NCBI GenBank assembly: GCA_034521225.1
Contig: JAXHMR010000002.1
Location: 310,001-374,000, forward strand
Direction: 5' to 3'
DNA from: Woeseia sp034521225
GTDB lineage: Bacteria; Pseudomonadota; Gammaproteobacteria; Steroidobacterales; Woeseiaceae
Length of the DNA stretch: 64,000 bases
Part shown: positions 42,743 through 51,494 of the stretch, in pieces
Layout of the letters: every line of letters starts with the position of its first letter
Numbering within the stretch: position 1 is the stretch's first letter
The notes under the pieces: model-generated
The model's input: only the letters and a program-made list of their open reading frames with translations
What the model was told of the DNA's origin: nothing
Databases searched by the model: none
Translations under genes and position numbers: made by a program

Positions 42743-43534
42743 ATGAGCAGCAGTCCGGAAGCACGAGTGGCCGAGCGGTTGGCAAGGCATGGTGCCGGGG
42801 AGCCGGTCGTCGATTCGGCACCACGGGTGCAGACATATCTCGGGAGCACGAGCCTGTCCCCAGCGCCGGTCATCGAAAGTGACGGCCGGTCGATCGTGCT
42901 TGATCTCGGTGCCGGCAGCCGTGCTCTCGGTACGGACCTCGACAACATCGATGTCGGCCGCTTTACAAGCCTGATAGAGGACGCCATGCGTAACGCTGCA
43001 AGCAGTATCGCGTTTGGCCGCTGGGGCGAGCAGCGCAACCTGTACCGCAATGAGCATTTTGCCGGCGCGTCCGGTGAAAGCCGCACCGTGCACATGGGCA
43101 TCGACGCGTTCTGTGCGGCAGGGACACCGGTAAACGCGCCGCTGGCGGGTGTCGTCGAGATTATCGCCAACAATACGCAGGAGCTCGATTACGGTCCGAT
43201 GGTAATCCTGAAGCACCGGAGTCCCGATGGCGATTCGTTCTTTACGCTGTACGGGCACCTCGACCTCGCCAGTACGCGACAACTGCGAATGGGGCAAACA
43301 GTACAACCGGGCGATACCATCGCCGCCATCGGCCGGCCTCCCGAGAACGGCAACTGGCCGCCGCACCTGCATTTCCAGCTGATACACGACCTGCTCGGCA
43401 TGGGCGCCGATTTTCCCGGTGTTGCACCGGCGAGCCAGCGCGACTTCTGGCTGGCTATGTCACCGCTGCCGGCGGTGTTCTTTCCGGAAGTGGATCGTGA
43501 CGAACTTGACGCGGCAGTGGTGCAGACACTATGA
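42743..43534 (+). CDS. M23 family peptidase (LytM domain), standalone
   Basis: 263 residues, ATG at 42743, 11 bases after the amidohydrolase stop. No signal peptide. The M23 core reads HMGIDAFCAAGTPVNAPLAG (His, Asp), FFTLYGHLD (YGH) and PPHLHFQLIHDLLG (HxH). The N-terminal PRVQTYLGSTSLSPAPVIES and the C-terminal DFWLAMSPLPAVFFPE match the M23 segment found inside tri-domain proteins with a class III aminotransferase, here without the aminotransferase. All zinc ligands are present. Confidence 0.82.
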   Translation: MSSSPEARVAERLARHGAGEPVVDSAPRVQTYLGSTSLSPAPVIESDGRSIVLDLGAGSRALGTDLDNIDVGRFTSLIEDAMRNAASSIAFGRWGEQRNLYRNEHFAGASGESRTVHMGIDAFCAAGTPVNAPLAGVVEIIANNTQELDYGPMVILKHRSPDGDSFFTLYGHLDLASTRQLRMGQTVQPGDTIAAIGRPPENGNWPPHLHFQLIHDLLGMGADFPGVAPASQRDFWLAMSPLPAVFFPEVDRDELDAAVVQTL

Positions 43535-43544
43535 ATACACGCTG

Positions 43545-43775
43545 TCATGGCGAGAAGCGCAGCGACATGGCGAACCGCACGTCATCGCGAGGAGCGCAGC
43601 GACGTGGCGATCTCGTAATGTTGACTCCGCTGCCAATCAGAACGAGATTGCCACGCCCTTCGGGCTCGCAATGACCTGCGTTTCGCCACGCCCTCCGGGC
43701 TCGCAATGACGTGCGGGTCGCCACGCCCTTCGGGCTCGCAATGACGTGTGGTTCGCTACGTCGCTGCGTTCCTCG
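43545..43775. repeat. Palindromic repeat, copy 10
   Basis: A partial left half, a complete element (CGTCATCGCGAGGAGCGCAG to CGCAATGACC), then two more right halves GCCACGCCCT(C/T)CGGGCTCGC and a reversed remnant TACGTCGCTGCGTTCCTCGC. It fills the gap between the M23 gene and the symporter gene. Confidence 0.88.
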
Positions 43776-43824
43776 CGGTGGCGGGGCCGGACAAATCATC
43801 CTGCAATCATAAACAGAAGAGATC

Positions 43825-45276
43825 ATGGGCTCATTACACCTGCTTGACCTGGCTGCAATAGCCATTTATTTCTCAATCCTGATCTGGATCGGTATTCGCG
43901 TTGCGCGCGACGGACGCGGCGAAGGCGAGAGCGAATCGTTTCTCGCCGCTGACCGGAACATGAACCTCGTGCAATCCACGTCGACGACCGCGGCGACGGA
44001 TCTGGGCGGCGGCTTCAGCATTGCGATGGGCGGGCTGGGCTTTACGCTCGGCATCTCCGGGTCGTGGCTCATTGCTATCTCCGGCTTGAGTGTCGTCATG
44101 GTCTCGTTCCTGATGGTGCCGCGCGTCAAGCGCTGGGCCGACAAGGTTCGCGGCCTGACGACCGGTGACCTGTTCGAGGCCCGCTTCGATCGGCGCACAG
44201 GCCTGCTTGCCGCTCTCGTCATCGGCCTCGCCTGGTTCACGTTTGTTGGCGGGCAGATTATTGCCGGCGGCAAGTTGCTGCAGGTGACGCTCGATCTCAA
44301 CCTGACATTCGCGGTGGTCCTGTCCGGCGCGGTCATCCTGGCTTATACCGCGATGGGCGGCCTCAAGGCCGTCATCTACACCGATGTGTTCCAGATGTTC
44401 GTCCTGATGATAGGCATCATTTTCATCGCGGTGCCGATCGGTATGTACAAGGTAGGCGGCTGGGACGGCATGGTCGAGCACTTCACCGCGTCGCCCGCGA
44501 CCGCGTCAATGGTCAGGCTCGATGCCGTCGGCTGGAAGCAGGCGCTGGGCTGGTTCTTCGCCATCTTCCCGGTATGGTTTATCTCTATCGCCGCGATGCA
44601 GCGTATCGTCGCCGCGCGCGATGAGAAGACGGCGCGGCGCGCCTTTCTGCTGACAGGCGTACCGATCGAATGGCCGCTGTTTGCGATCGGCAGCACGCTG
44701 ATCGGCATGCTGGCGCGCATGCTGCTGCCCGATCTTACCGATGCCGAGCTGGCGACACCGTCAATCATCATGCACCTGTTGCCCGCCGGTCTGGCCGGCG
44801 TCGTCATCGCTGCCTACATCGCGGCGGTGATGTCGTCCGCCGACTCGGCACTGATCGGTCCGGTGGCCGTATTCACCAACGATGTCTACCGCAAGCAGAT
44901 CAACCCGGATGCAAGCGAAGAGCGGCTCGTGCAGGTGGCGAGAGTGGCGACGCTGGTACTCGGCGTCCTTGCTATTGCCATGGCGTATCTCGTGCCGAAC
45001 GTGCTGGACCTGATTCTGTACGCCTATACGTTCGGTGCTGCCGGCATATTCTTCCCGATGCTCGGCCTGCTGTTCTGGCGTGGCACAACCGCGAAAGGTG
45101 CATTCTGGAGCATGGTGGGTGGTGGTACTTCGGCGGTGGCGTGGTCGCTGGCTGGCGAGCCTATGGGGTTCGCGGCGTCCTACATGGGGTGGGTGGTGGG
45201 CCTGCCATTGCTGGTTATCGTGTCATTGTTGACGGACCACAGTGTCGATGAAGACCCGGATCTGTTTTCCGTATAG
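43825..45276 (+). CDS. Sodium:solute symporter family protein
   Basis: Intact 483 residues with about 13 membrane helices. The N-terminus reads MGSLHLLDLAAIAIYFSILI, then SFLAADRNMNLVQSTSTTAA, TDLGGGFSIAMGGLGF, the SSF core WFTFVGGQIIAGGKLLQVTL, and YIAAVMSSADSALIGPVAVF in helix 8, where Ser and Ala residues line the Na2 site. The substrate is not clear. It is convergent with nhaC across a strong inverted repeat. Confidence 0.88.
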   Translation: MGSLHLLDLAAIAIYFSILIWIGIRVARDGRGEGESESFLAADRNMNLVQSTSTTAATDLGGGFSIAMGGLGFTLGISGSWLIAISGLSVVMVSFLMVPRVKRWADKVRGLTTGDLFEARFDRRTGLLAALVIGLAWFTFVGGQIIAGGKLLQVTLDLNLTFAVVLSGAVILAYTAMGGLKAVIYTDVFQMFVLMIGIIFIAVPIGMYKVGGWDGMVEHFTASPATASMVRLDAVGWKQALGWFFAIFPVWFISIAAMQRIVAARDEKTARRAFLLTGVPIEWPLFAIGSTLIGMLARMLLPDLTDAELATPSIIMHLLPAGLAGVVIAAYIAAVMSSADSALIGPVAVFTNDVYRKQINPDASEERLVQVARVATLVLGVLAIAMAYLVPNVLDLILYAYTFGAAGIFFPMLGLLFWRGTTAKGAFWSMVGGGTSAVAWSLAGEPMGFAASYMGWVVGLPLLVIVSLLTDHSVDEDPDLFSV

Positions 45277-45316
45277 TGCAGTTAACGTCACGTCCGCACC
45301 GGTAACCCGTGCCAGG

Positions 45317-45371
45317 GGGTCCTTTGGGGGAATGGCTCCCTGCGGTCCGCTTTATTTTCCCCAAAGGACCC
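45317..45371. terminator. Inverted repeat between convergent genes, likely bidirectional terminator
   Basis: Perfect 13-base stem GGGTCCTTTGGGG / CCCCAAAGGACCC with a 29-base loop. The loop and flanks lack a long T run, so termination is inferred from its place between the convergent symporter and nhaC genes. Confidence 0.5.
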
Positions 45372-45408
45372 GGCAGTGCTACCGGTGCTCCTCTGAGTCC
45401 GATAGAGC

Positions 45409-46815
45409 TCAGATCGTCGTGCCTATCAGCAGGTAGACGGCGACGCTGATAACGCCGACTACCAGTGCGTAGGGCATCTGCGTCTTGATGTGATCGATAT
45501 GGTCCGAGGCCGCGCCGGTCGAGGCCAGTATCGACGTGTCCGACAAGGGCGAGCAGTGATCGCCGAAGACGCCACCGCCGGCGATGGCTGCCACCGTGGC
45601 ATAGACCACCGGTTCCACGGCATTGCCGCTGAATGTAAAGGCAAGCGGCACGGCAATGGGCACCATGATGGCAAACGTGCCCCACGATGTACCGGTTGAG
45701 AACGCGATCGTGCCGGCAATCAGGAACGTCAGCGTCGGCAACAGTGCTGGTGTCAGCCATCCTTCTGTCTTTGCGACGATATATTCAGCTGTATTCAGTG
45801 TCGCGGACAGTTCATTGAGTGCGTAGGCAAACGCCAGAATAATAATGGCCGGCATTACGCCCTTGATGCCGGCTGTTGCTGTTTTCATGATGTCGGAAAA
45901 TGGTATGCCCTGTATGCGCATGATGATGCCGGCAACCACCGCCGACAGCAGGAATGCTTCCATCGTCAACGCGGAGCGCGTCATTATGAACGAGCCGACC
46001 GCGACACCAATGACAATTACAACCGGCACCAGGAAATTCCAGAACAGGCTGGTACGCACGCCTTCATAAGGCTGGATGTCGGTCAGTTCCTCGCCCATCA
46101 GCGGTTCGGCGCCGTCGCGCAGGACCTTGCCGGTCGACATTGCGCGTTCCTCGGCGCGTTTCATTGGGCCGAAGTCCGGCACGATGCGGGCTGCGATCAG
46201 GCCAACCATGACCACAGCCAGCAATGCATAAACGTTATACGGAATCGCGTAGATAAAGACCTGCATCGCCACTGCCGGATCGGCAATCGGACCCATTCCG
46301 ATCAGCAACCCGGCGATGAAGACGGCCCAGCCGGTGACCGGCACGATGACGCTGACCGGAGCCGATGTGGAGTCGGCAATGTAGGCGAGTTTTTCCCTTG
46401 AAATGCGAAAACGGTCAGACAATGCCCGCATCGTCGAGCCGACGAACAACGGGCTGAAATAGTCGCTGAAGAAGACGAACATACCCATGACCCACGAGAC
46501 GAGCTGTACCCGCGGGCGGGTCATGTTGCGGCTTTCAACCCATGCGCTGAAGTTGCGGATCGCGCCGGTTCGCTGGAAGAACGCGATGGATACGCCAATG
46601 AACAGCTCCAGCAGGAATATCCATGAAAAGCTCGTGGTTCCCAGCGCATTCTTCAGCAGGTTCGGAAAGCCGAGCAGGCCTTCACCTGCAATCAGCACAC
46701 CGACGAAGCACGCCACGGCGAGCGAAAACACGGTGTTTCGCGTCACGAACGCGAGAACTATCGCAACAGTGGCCGGCAACAGCGACCATGCGCCAACGGA
46801 AACCGCTTCTTCCAC
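45409..46815 (-). CDS. NhaC family Na+/H+ antiporter
   Basis: Intact 468 residues, 11-12 helices. Typical segments are LELFIGVSIAFFQRTGAIRN, FFSDYFSPLFVGSTMRALSD, STSAPVSVIVPVTGWAVFIA, IIILAFAYALNELSATL, FSTGTSWGTFAIMVPIAVPL and GGGVFGDHCSPLSDTSILAS, the last being a hallmark of NhaC-type antiporters. It exchanges sodium (or an amine such as malate/lactate in MleN-like members) for protons. Confidence 0.9.
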   Translation of the reverse strand: MEEAVSVGAWSLLPATVAIVLAFVTRNTVFSLAVACFVGVLIAGEGLLGFPNLLKNALGTTSFSWIFLLELFIGVSIAFFQRTGAIRNFSAWVESRNMTRPRVQLVSWVMGMFVFFSDYFSPLFVGSTMRALSDRFRISREKLAYIADSTSAPVSVIVPVTGWAVFIAGLLIGMGPIADPAVAMQVFIYAIPYNVYALLAVVMVGLIAARIVPDFGPMKRAEERAMSTGKVLRDGAEPLMGEELTDIQPYEGVRTSLFWNFLVPVVIVIGVAVGSFIMTRSALTMEAFLLSAVVAGIIMRIQGIPFSDIMKTATAGIKGVMPAIIILAFAYALNELSATLNTAEYIVAKTEGWLTPALLPTLTFLIAGTIAFSTGTSWGTFAIMVPIAVPLAFTFSGNAVEPVVYATVAAIAGGGVFGDHCSPLSDTSILASTGAASDHIDHIKTQMPYALVVGVISVAVYLLIGTTI

Positions 46816-46842
46816 CCGTTCCCCCTTTCGTTATTTTATGCG

Positions 46843-47050
46843 CCGTCATCGCGAGGAGCGCCGCGACGTGGCGACCTCGCACGGATAATGACTCTGCCAG
46901 GCAGTGCGAGATTGCCACGGCGGCTACGCCGCCTCGCAACGACGGAGCATCGTACCGTCATCGCGAGGAGCGCAGCGACGTGGCGACCTCGTCCCCCCGG
47001 CACGGTGCCAGTTTTCCCGAGATCACCACCCCCTTCGGGCTCGCGATGAC
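46843..47050. repeat. Palindromic repeat, copy 11
   Basis: Two elements: the first is nearly complete (CGTCATCGCGAGGAGCGCCG ... CGAGATTGCCACGGCGGC ... CTCGCAACGACG), the second has a left half CGTCATCGCGAGGAGCGCAG and a right half ACCCCCTTCGGGCTCGCGAT. They lie between the nhaC start and the DAO gene end. Confidence 0.88.
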
Positions 47051-47085
47051 GAAGTTCCGGCGACAGTACACGAATCCCCGCAGGC

Positions 47086-48377
47086 TTACACTTCGGCCGC
47101 CGCGCGGCGTCGTTCGAGGCGGGACATCAGCTTAAAGCCCAGGCTCCGGAACGGCTCCGGTGGCATCCAGCGCGCCCGGCCGAACAGTGCATGGACATCC
47201 GGCACATCTTTTCCGTGCGCGAGATCGGCAAGCAGCCGGCCGAACAGCGTGCCCTTGACGACGCCACCGCCGTTGCAGCCAGCGGAAACAAACAGGCCGG
47301 GCTTGTGTTCACCCCATACAGGCGCACCATTCATTGTGAAGCCCGTGGCGCCCGACCAGAGCGATTCAAATCGTAACTCGCCAAGTTGGGGAAAACGCCG
47401 TTGCAGTGATGACTGGAGTGCCGATTCGATATCGCCATCCCCCGATTCCCTCTCATAACTATAAAGAGAGCGGACGAGCAGCCGGCCGTCAGCCGTTCGT
47501 CGTAACGTGCTGCCGAGGCGATGCGCGGGAAGCAGCCCCCATTCCTGCTCCGAACCCAGTTTGTCGAGGGCGGCAGGCGCGAGCGGTGCGGTCAACGCAG
47601 CATAGGTGTACATCGCGACGACGCGTGACCCACCGATTCCAAGTCCCTTGGCAAACGCATTGTTGGCCAGCACGACGTGACGGCTCGCAATCCGGCCGCC
47701 GGGCGTTGCCAGTTCCCAGTGACTGTCAGTTCGATGCAAAGACGTTGCCGGCGTGTGCTCGAATCGCCGGACAGTGGATGGCAGTTGATTTAACATCGCG
47801 CGAACCAGTGCGGCCGGCTGTGCAAGATAGCAGTGCGGTGAATAGAGCCCCAGCCGGTAGAAACGCGTGCCGAGGCGATCCTAGGTTGATCCCTGTCGAG
47901 CACGGTCGCGTGCAATCCGGCCGCATCGAGAAACTGCCGGTATTGCTCCAGCGCACGAATACCCTCGTCGCCGGCCGCGGCCCGGTAGGTGCCGGTGCGG
48001 CGCAGTCCGCAGTCATTACCGGACGCTGCCACATCGGCAACGATTTGCTGCATCGTTTCACTTAGCAGTCCGTTGCACTGCTTCATCCGCTGCATCTCGC
48101 CGGGGTCCGCATCATGGGCGAGCGCTACCTCCAGCAGGAATCCCGAATTGCGGCCCGGGTTTCCATCCTCGGGTACGGCTGCATCAACAAGCACGATGTC
48201 GCTGCCGGGCGAAAGCTCGGCCCAGCGCTTCGCTGTGGCGATTCCCGTGTAACCGGCTCCGACTATGGCGACATCGCAATGCGTGTCAGTTTGCAGCGAC
48301 GGTTGGTGAACGCGTGCCGGCAGCAACCCATGCCAGCCGCATTTGCGCAAATACGAGGGATAAGCGGCGGTTTTCAC
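47086..48377 (-). CDS. DAO-family FAD oxidoreductase (PuuB-like), frameshifted
   Basis: About 430 residues. The N-terminus has PSYLRKCGWHGLLPARVHQP and CDVAIVGAGYTGIATAKRWA (GxGxxG) with GRNSGFLLEV, as in gamma-glutamylputrescine oxidase. One or two frame changes near 47800-47880. The second part has VVLANNAFAKGLG, YTYAALTAPL, ESLWSGATGFTMNGAPVWGE and GLFVSAGCNGGGVVKGTLFG near the FAD-binding C-terminus. It probably oxidises an amine or amino-acid derivative; substrate unknown. Confidence 0.82.
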
Positions 48378-48679
48378 TGCTGCGGCCGCAATTTTTCTGC
48401 TGTCGCGGGCATAGAGTTAATACGTCGAGGAAGGCCTGATTGTAATTCTTTAAGTGCGCTGCAAGTCATTCACTTTGCTTCACTTATTCTCTCTTGCGTG
48501 ACGGCGATCTGCCGAAGGCTGACATCGACTCACCATAATGTCTCAACGCAACATCAGCCACCATCCTACAGCTGCGCGCACAGTCTGCTTACGTCGCGGT
48601 TTTGAGACAGGTTTCTTTTCGTTTTCATTTTGCTAGCCTGAAGCCGTTCGACGCAATATTACTGATATTCGAATTTGAC
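48378..48679. other. Intergenic region upstream of the riboswitch
   Basis: About 300 bases between a reverse gene and the forward riboswitch. It must contain the promoter of the riboswitch transcript; a T-rich stretch at 48608-48635 is seen, but no -35/-10 pair is certain. No gene is seen. Confidence 0.4.
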
Positions 48680-48770
48680 TGACTGAAAAACGGCAAACCA
48701 ATCGAAAGGTTGGGGCGCAAAGCCACCGGTCTAAGGGTGCAAACCTATGATAGCGGAGTTGCCAGTTGGC
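48680..48770 (+). promoter_or_regulatory. GEMM-I cyclic-di-GMP riboswitch aptamer
   Basis: Conserved GEMM-I elements appear in order: GCAAACC, a GAAA tetraloop in ATCGAAAGGT, GGGGCGCAAAGCC, ACCGGTCTAAGG, and TATGATAGCGGAGTTGCC. Flanking GACTG (48680 area) and CAGTT (48763 area) can close the P1 stem. Spacing of the two hairpins is as in class I c-di-GMP riboswitches. It lies 140 bases before the start of the lipoprotein gene. Confidence 0.9.
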
Positions 48771-48778
48771 GTTATGTA

Positions 48779-48801
48779 CACGCAAGCTTTGATCTTGCGT
48801 G
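48779..48801 (+). promoter_or_regulatory. Hairpin after the riboswitch aptamer
   Basis: Perfect 8-base stem CACGCAAG / CTTGCGTG with a 7-base loop. No T run follows, so it is not a plain terminator. A second hairpin (GGCGCCGAG / CTTCGGCGCC, 48833-48853) lies further on. Together they may form the expression platform. Confidence 0.55.
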
Positions 48802-48883
48802 CAACGAGCATTTCCTGGCTCACTCCCGGTGTGGCGCCGAGTACTTCGGCGCCAACTGCGCGTTCTGCTTTCCGTGACGTTTG

Positions 48884-48902
48884 CCTGCCACCACGGCAGG
48901 AG
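48884..48902 (+). promoter_or_regulatory. Hairpin covering the ribosome-binding site of the lipoprotein gene
   Basis: CCTGCC (48884-48889) pairs with GGCAGG (48895-48900) across a 5-base loop. The right arm contains the start of the Shine-Dalgarno sequence AGGAG (48898-48902), seven bases before the GTG at 48910. This suggests control of translation. Confidence 0.6.
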
Positions 48903-48909
48903 ACTACGC

Positions 48910-51453
48910 GTGAATCTTCACAATACTGTTCCACCATTTCGGGCCTTCCTGATCATGATCAGCTCGGTGTTCGTACTGAGCGGCTGTCTGATGGAAGAGC
49001 AGGCGTCGGAAACCGACGAACCGGGCGACGATTCATCCGGTGAAATCCTCAGGAGCCATGACCTGAGCGGCAGTGTCGGTGACGGGCCGGTGACCGGAGC
49101 CGACATTCGCATCCGCGCGAATGATGGCAGCAGTCTCGGTTCGACGACCAGCGATTCGACGGCGAACTTCGCAATAACCGTCAAGACGCTGGCATCGCAC
49201 TATCCGCTTAACCTCGAGGCAACCGGTGGCACGGATCTCGTAACACAGGCAGCCCCGGACTTCACGCTTCGCGGTGCGGCACTGTCGCCGGATGCACAGT
49301 CCACCGCCAACCTGAATCCGTTTACGACGCTTGCCATGGAACTGGCGGCCGACCTGTCGGGTGGTGCCAGCGCGGCAAATATTGAAAATGCAATCGGTAT
49401 CGTAACCGACACGCTTGGTAGCGGCCTGGACGGTTTCGCCAGCGCCGGGCCGTTGGATACGCCTATAGACGGATCCAATGTCGCAGAAGTCGTCAAGGCA
49501 TCCGAGGCAGTCGGCGAAGTCGTCAGGCGCACCCGCGATGCACTCGGCGCTGTCGGCCGCAGCGTGTCGGGCAATGGTGTCGTTATCGCCATTGGTTCCG
49601 ACCTGACGGACGGCGTGCTGGACGGTCGCGGTGGTGCGCGTGCCGACGCACGTATCGCCGCCGTTGCCAATCTTGTCGTCGCGCAGGTCATGATGGAAGC
49701 GATGCAGAACAGGCTCGAGGTGCAAGGCACCGATGCGACAGCACGAATGGAGGCGGCCATTGCACAGGTCTATGGCGGAACGCCGGATCCGGCGCTGGAT
49801 GAATTGCCGGTAACTGCCTCAATGCTCGACGCTGCCATCGCAGGCGTGCTGGCGGGCACGGCCTGGCAGTCGTCGGCATCGCTTGATGAAATGCTCGCCC
49901 AGCTTGGCCAGCTTCAGCCCGGTATGTCGCCCGCCCAGGTGACGGCGGTCCTCGTAGCCGACGACGTTAGCACGCTGGACAACATGGCCATTGCCGTTGC
50001 CGGGGCGTCCGCTGCCGAACTCGAGATCATCAATGCCGTTGCCCGCACCGGTGAAGTTCCGCAGGAGAATCGCGCGCCCGAGATCAGCGGCCAGCCGGCA
50101 ACCAACGTTGTCGCAGGCGCGGCATACAGCTTTGTGCCACAGGCAGATGATGCGGATGGCGATACACTGCAGTTCTCGGTTTCCGGCCGTCCGTCATGGG
50201 CGTCGTTCAACACGTCGACCGGTGCGCTGACGGGTACACCGTCGGAATCCGATGTCGGCAGCAGTACCGGTGTCGTAATTTCGGTTTCAGACGGCGAGGC
50301 GAGTGACAGCCTGCCTGCATTCACGCTGACGGTGCTGACCGGCGTGTCGAACGCGCCGCCCGAGATTGGCGGCACGCCGCCTACCAGCGTCCTTGCGGGT
50401 TCGGCGTACAGCTTCACACCAACCGCGTCAGACGCAGATGGCGATACGCTGGTATTTAGCATCAACAATGCGCCGTCATGGGCGTCGTTCGCCTCCGCTA
50501 CCGGGCGCCTCAGTGGTACGCCCGGGACCGGCGATGCCGGCACCTACAGCGGAATTTCAATCAGCGTGACTGATGGTACAGAAACGGCGACGCTGCCGTC
50601 GTTCAGCATCGTCGTCACTGTGCCGGCACCCGTTAACAGTGCACCGGTCATATCCGGAACGCCGCCGGGCTCTGTCACCGAAGGCCAGCTGTACCGTTTC
50701 CAGCCAGCCGCCAGCGACGCGGACGACGACACCCTGACGTTCAGCATCAGCGGCCGGCCATCCTGGGCAAGTTTCGATATTGCAACCGGGGCACTGGAGG
50801 GTACACCGGACGGCGGAGACGTCGGGATGCACGGCGGCATTGTCATCAGTGTATCGGATGGCCAGGACAGCGATGCCCTGCCATCGTTCTCGATAACGGT
50901 CGAGGCGGCCGTGAACGCGGCGCCGCAAATCTCAGGCAATCCGCCGCCGTCCGTACTGGCCAACAACGCCTACGTTTTCACACCGCAGGCCAGCGATAGC
51001 GATGGTGATGCGCTGTCTTTCAGCATCGAAGCGCTGCCTTCATGGGCAAGTTTCAATGAGGGCAGCGGACGCCTTTCCGGCACGCCGGGCGATGGTGATG
51101 TCGGCAGCTACAGCGGCATCACGATCACGGTCAGCGACGGCGAGGATTCAGCATCGCTGGGTCCGTTCACGATTTCAGTCGAGGCTGTGACGCTGGGTTC
51201 CGCGACGCTGAGCTGGACGGCGCCGACACAAAACACCGACGGCACGCCGCTGACGGACCTTGCCGGCTACCGGATCTACTGGGGCACGACGCCGGGTAGC
51301 TATCCCGATTCGGTTACGATCGACCAGCCGGGCGTGACGATGTACGTCGTCGAGAACCTCGTGCCCGGCACCTACGAATTCGTCAGCACCGCGGTCAATG
51401 CGGACGGCGTCGAGAGCGACTACTCAAACCCGGCAACGAAGACGGTTGAATAG
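48910..51453 (+). CDS. Large lipoprotein with four Ig/cadherin-like repeats and a fibronectin III domain
   Basis: 847 residues from the GTG at 48910, chosen because AGGAG lies seven bases upstream and the signal ends at a lipobox (VFVLSGCLMEE). Residues of about 45-390 are a helical and beta region of unknown fold. Four tandem repeats of about 95 residues follow, each with APEISG-type start, YSFxPxAxDADGDTL and PSWASF, and G(R/A)LSGTP, as in putative Ig (He_PIG/cadherin-like) domains of surface adhesins. The C-terminus is a fibronectin III domain (ATLSWTAPTQNTDGTPLTDL; AGYRIYWGT). The c-di-GMP riboswitch upstream suggests a role in surface attachment. No calcium or substrate specificity can be assigned. 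Confidence 0.88.
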   Translation: MNLHNTVPPFRAFLIMISSVFVLSGCLMEEQASETDEPGDDSSGEILRSHDLSGSVGDGPVTGADIRIRANDGSSLGSTTSDSTANFAITVKTLASHYPLNLEATGGTDLVTQAAPDFTLRGAALSPDAQSTANLNPFTTLAMELAADLSGGASAANIENAIGIVTDTLGSGLDGFASAGPLDTPIDGSNVAEVVKASEAVGEVVRRTRDALGAVGRSVSGNGVVIAIGSDLTDGVLDGRGGARADARIAAVANLVVAQVMMEAMQNRLEVQGTDATARMEAAIAQVYGGTPDPALDELPVTASMLDAAIAGVLAGTAWQSSASLDEMLAQLGQLQPGMSPAQVTAVLVADDVSTLDNMAIAVAGASAAELEIINAVARTGEVPQENRAPEISGQPATNVVAGAAYSFVPQADDADGDTLQFSVSGRPSWASFNTSTGALTGTPSESDVGSSTGVVISVSDGEASDSLPAFTLTVLTGVSNAPPEIGGTPPTSVLAGSAYSFTPTASDADGDTLVFSINNAPSWASFASATGRLSGTPGTGDAGTYSGISISVTDGTETATLPSFSIVVTVPAPVNSAPVISGTPPGSVTEGQLYRFQPAASDADDDTLTFSISGRPSWASFDIATGALEGTPDGGDVGMHGGIVISVSDGQDSDALPSFSITVEAAVNAAPQISGNPPPSVLANNAYVFTPQASDSDGDALSFSIEALPSWASFNEGSGRLSGTPGDGDVGSYSGITITVSDGEDSASLGPFTISVEAVTLGSATLSWTAPTQNTDGTPLTDLAGYRIYWGTTPGSYPDSVTIDQPGVTMYVVENLVPGTYEFVSTAVNADGVESDYSNPATKTVE

Positions 51454-51494
51454 CCGTCCGGGCCACCGCGCCCCGATGTTACTATGCCGCCTTT

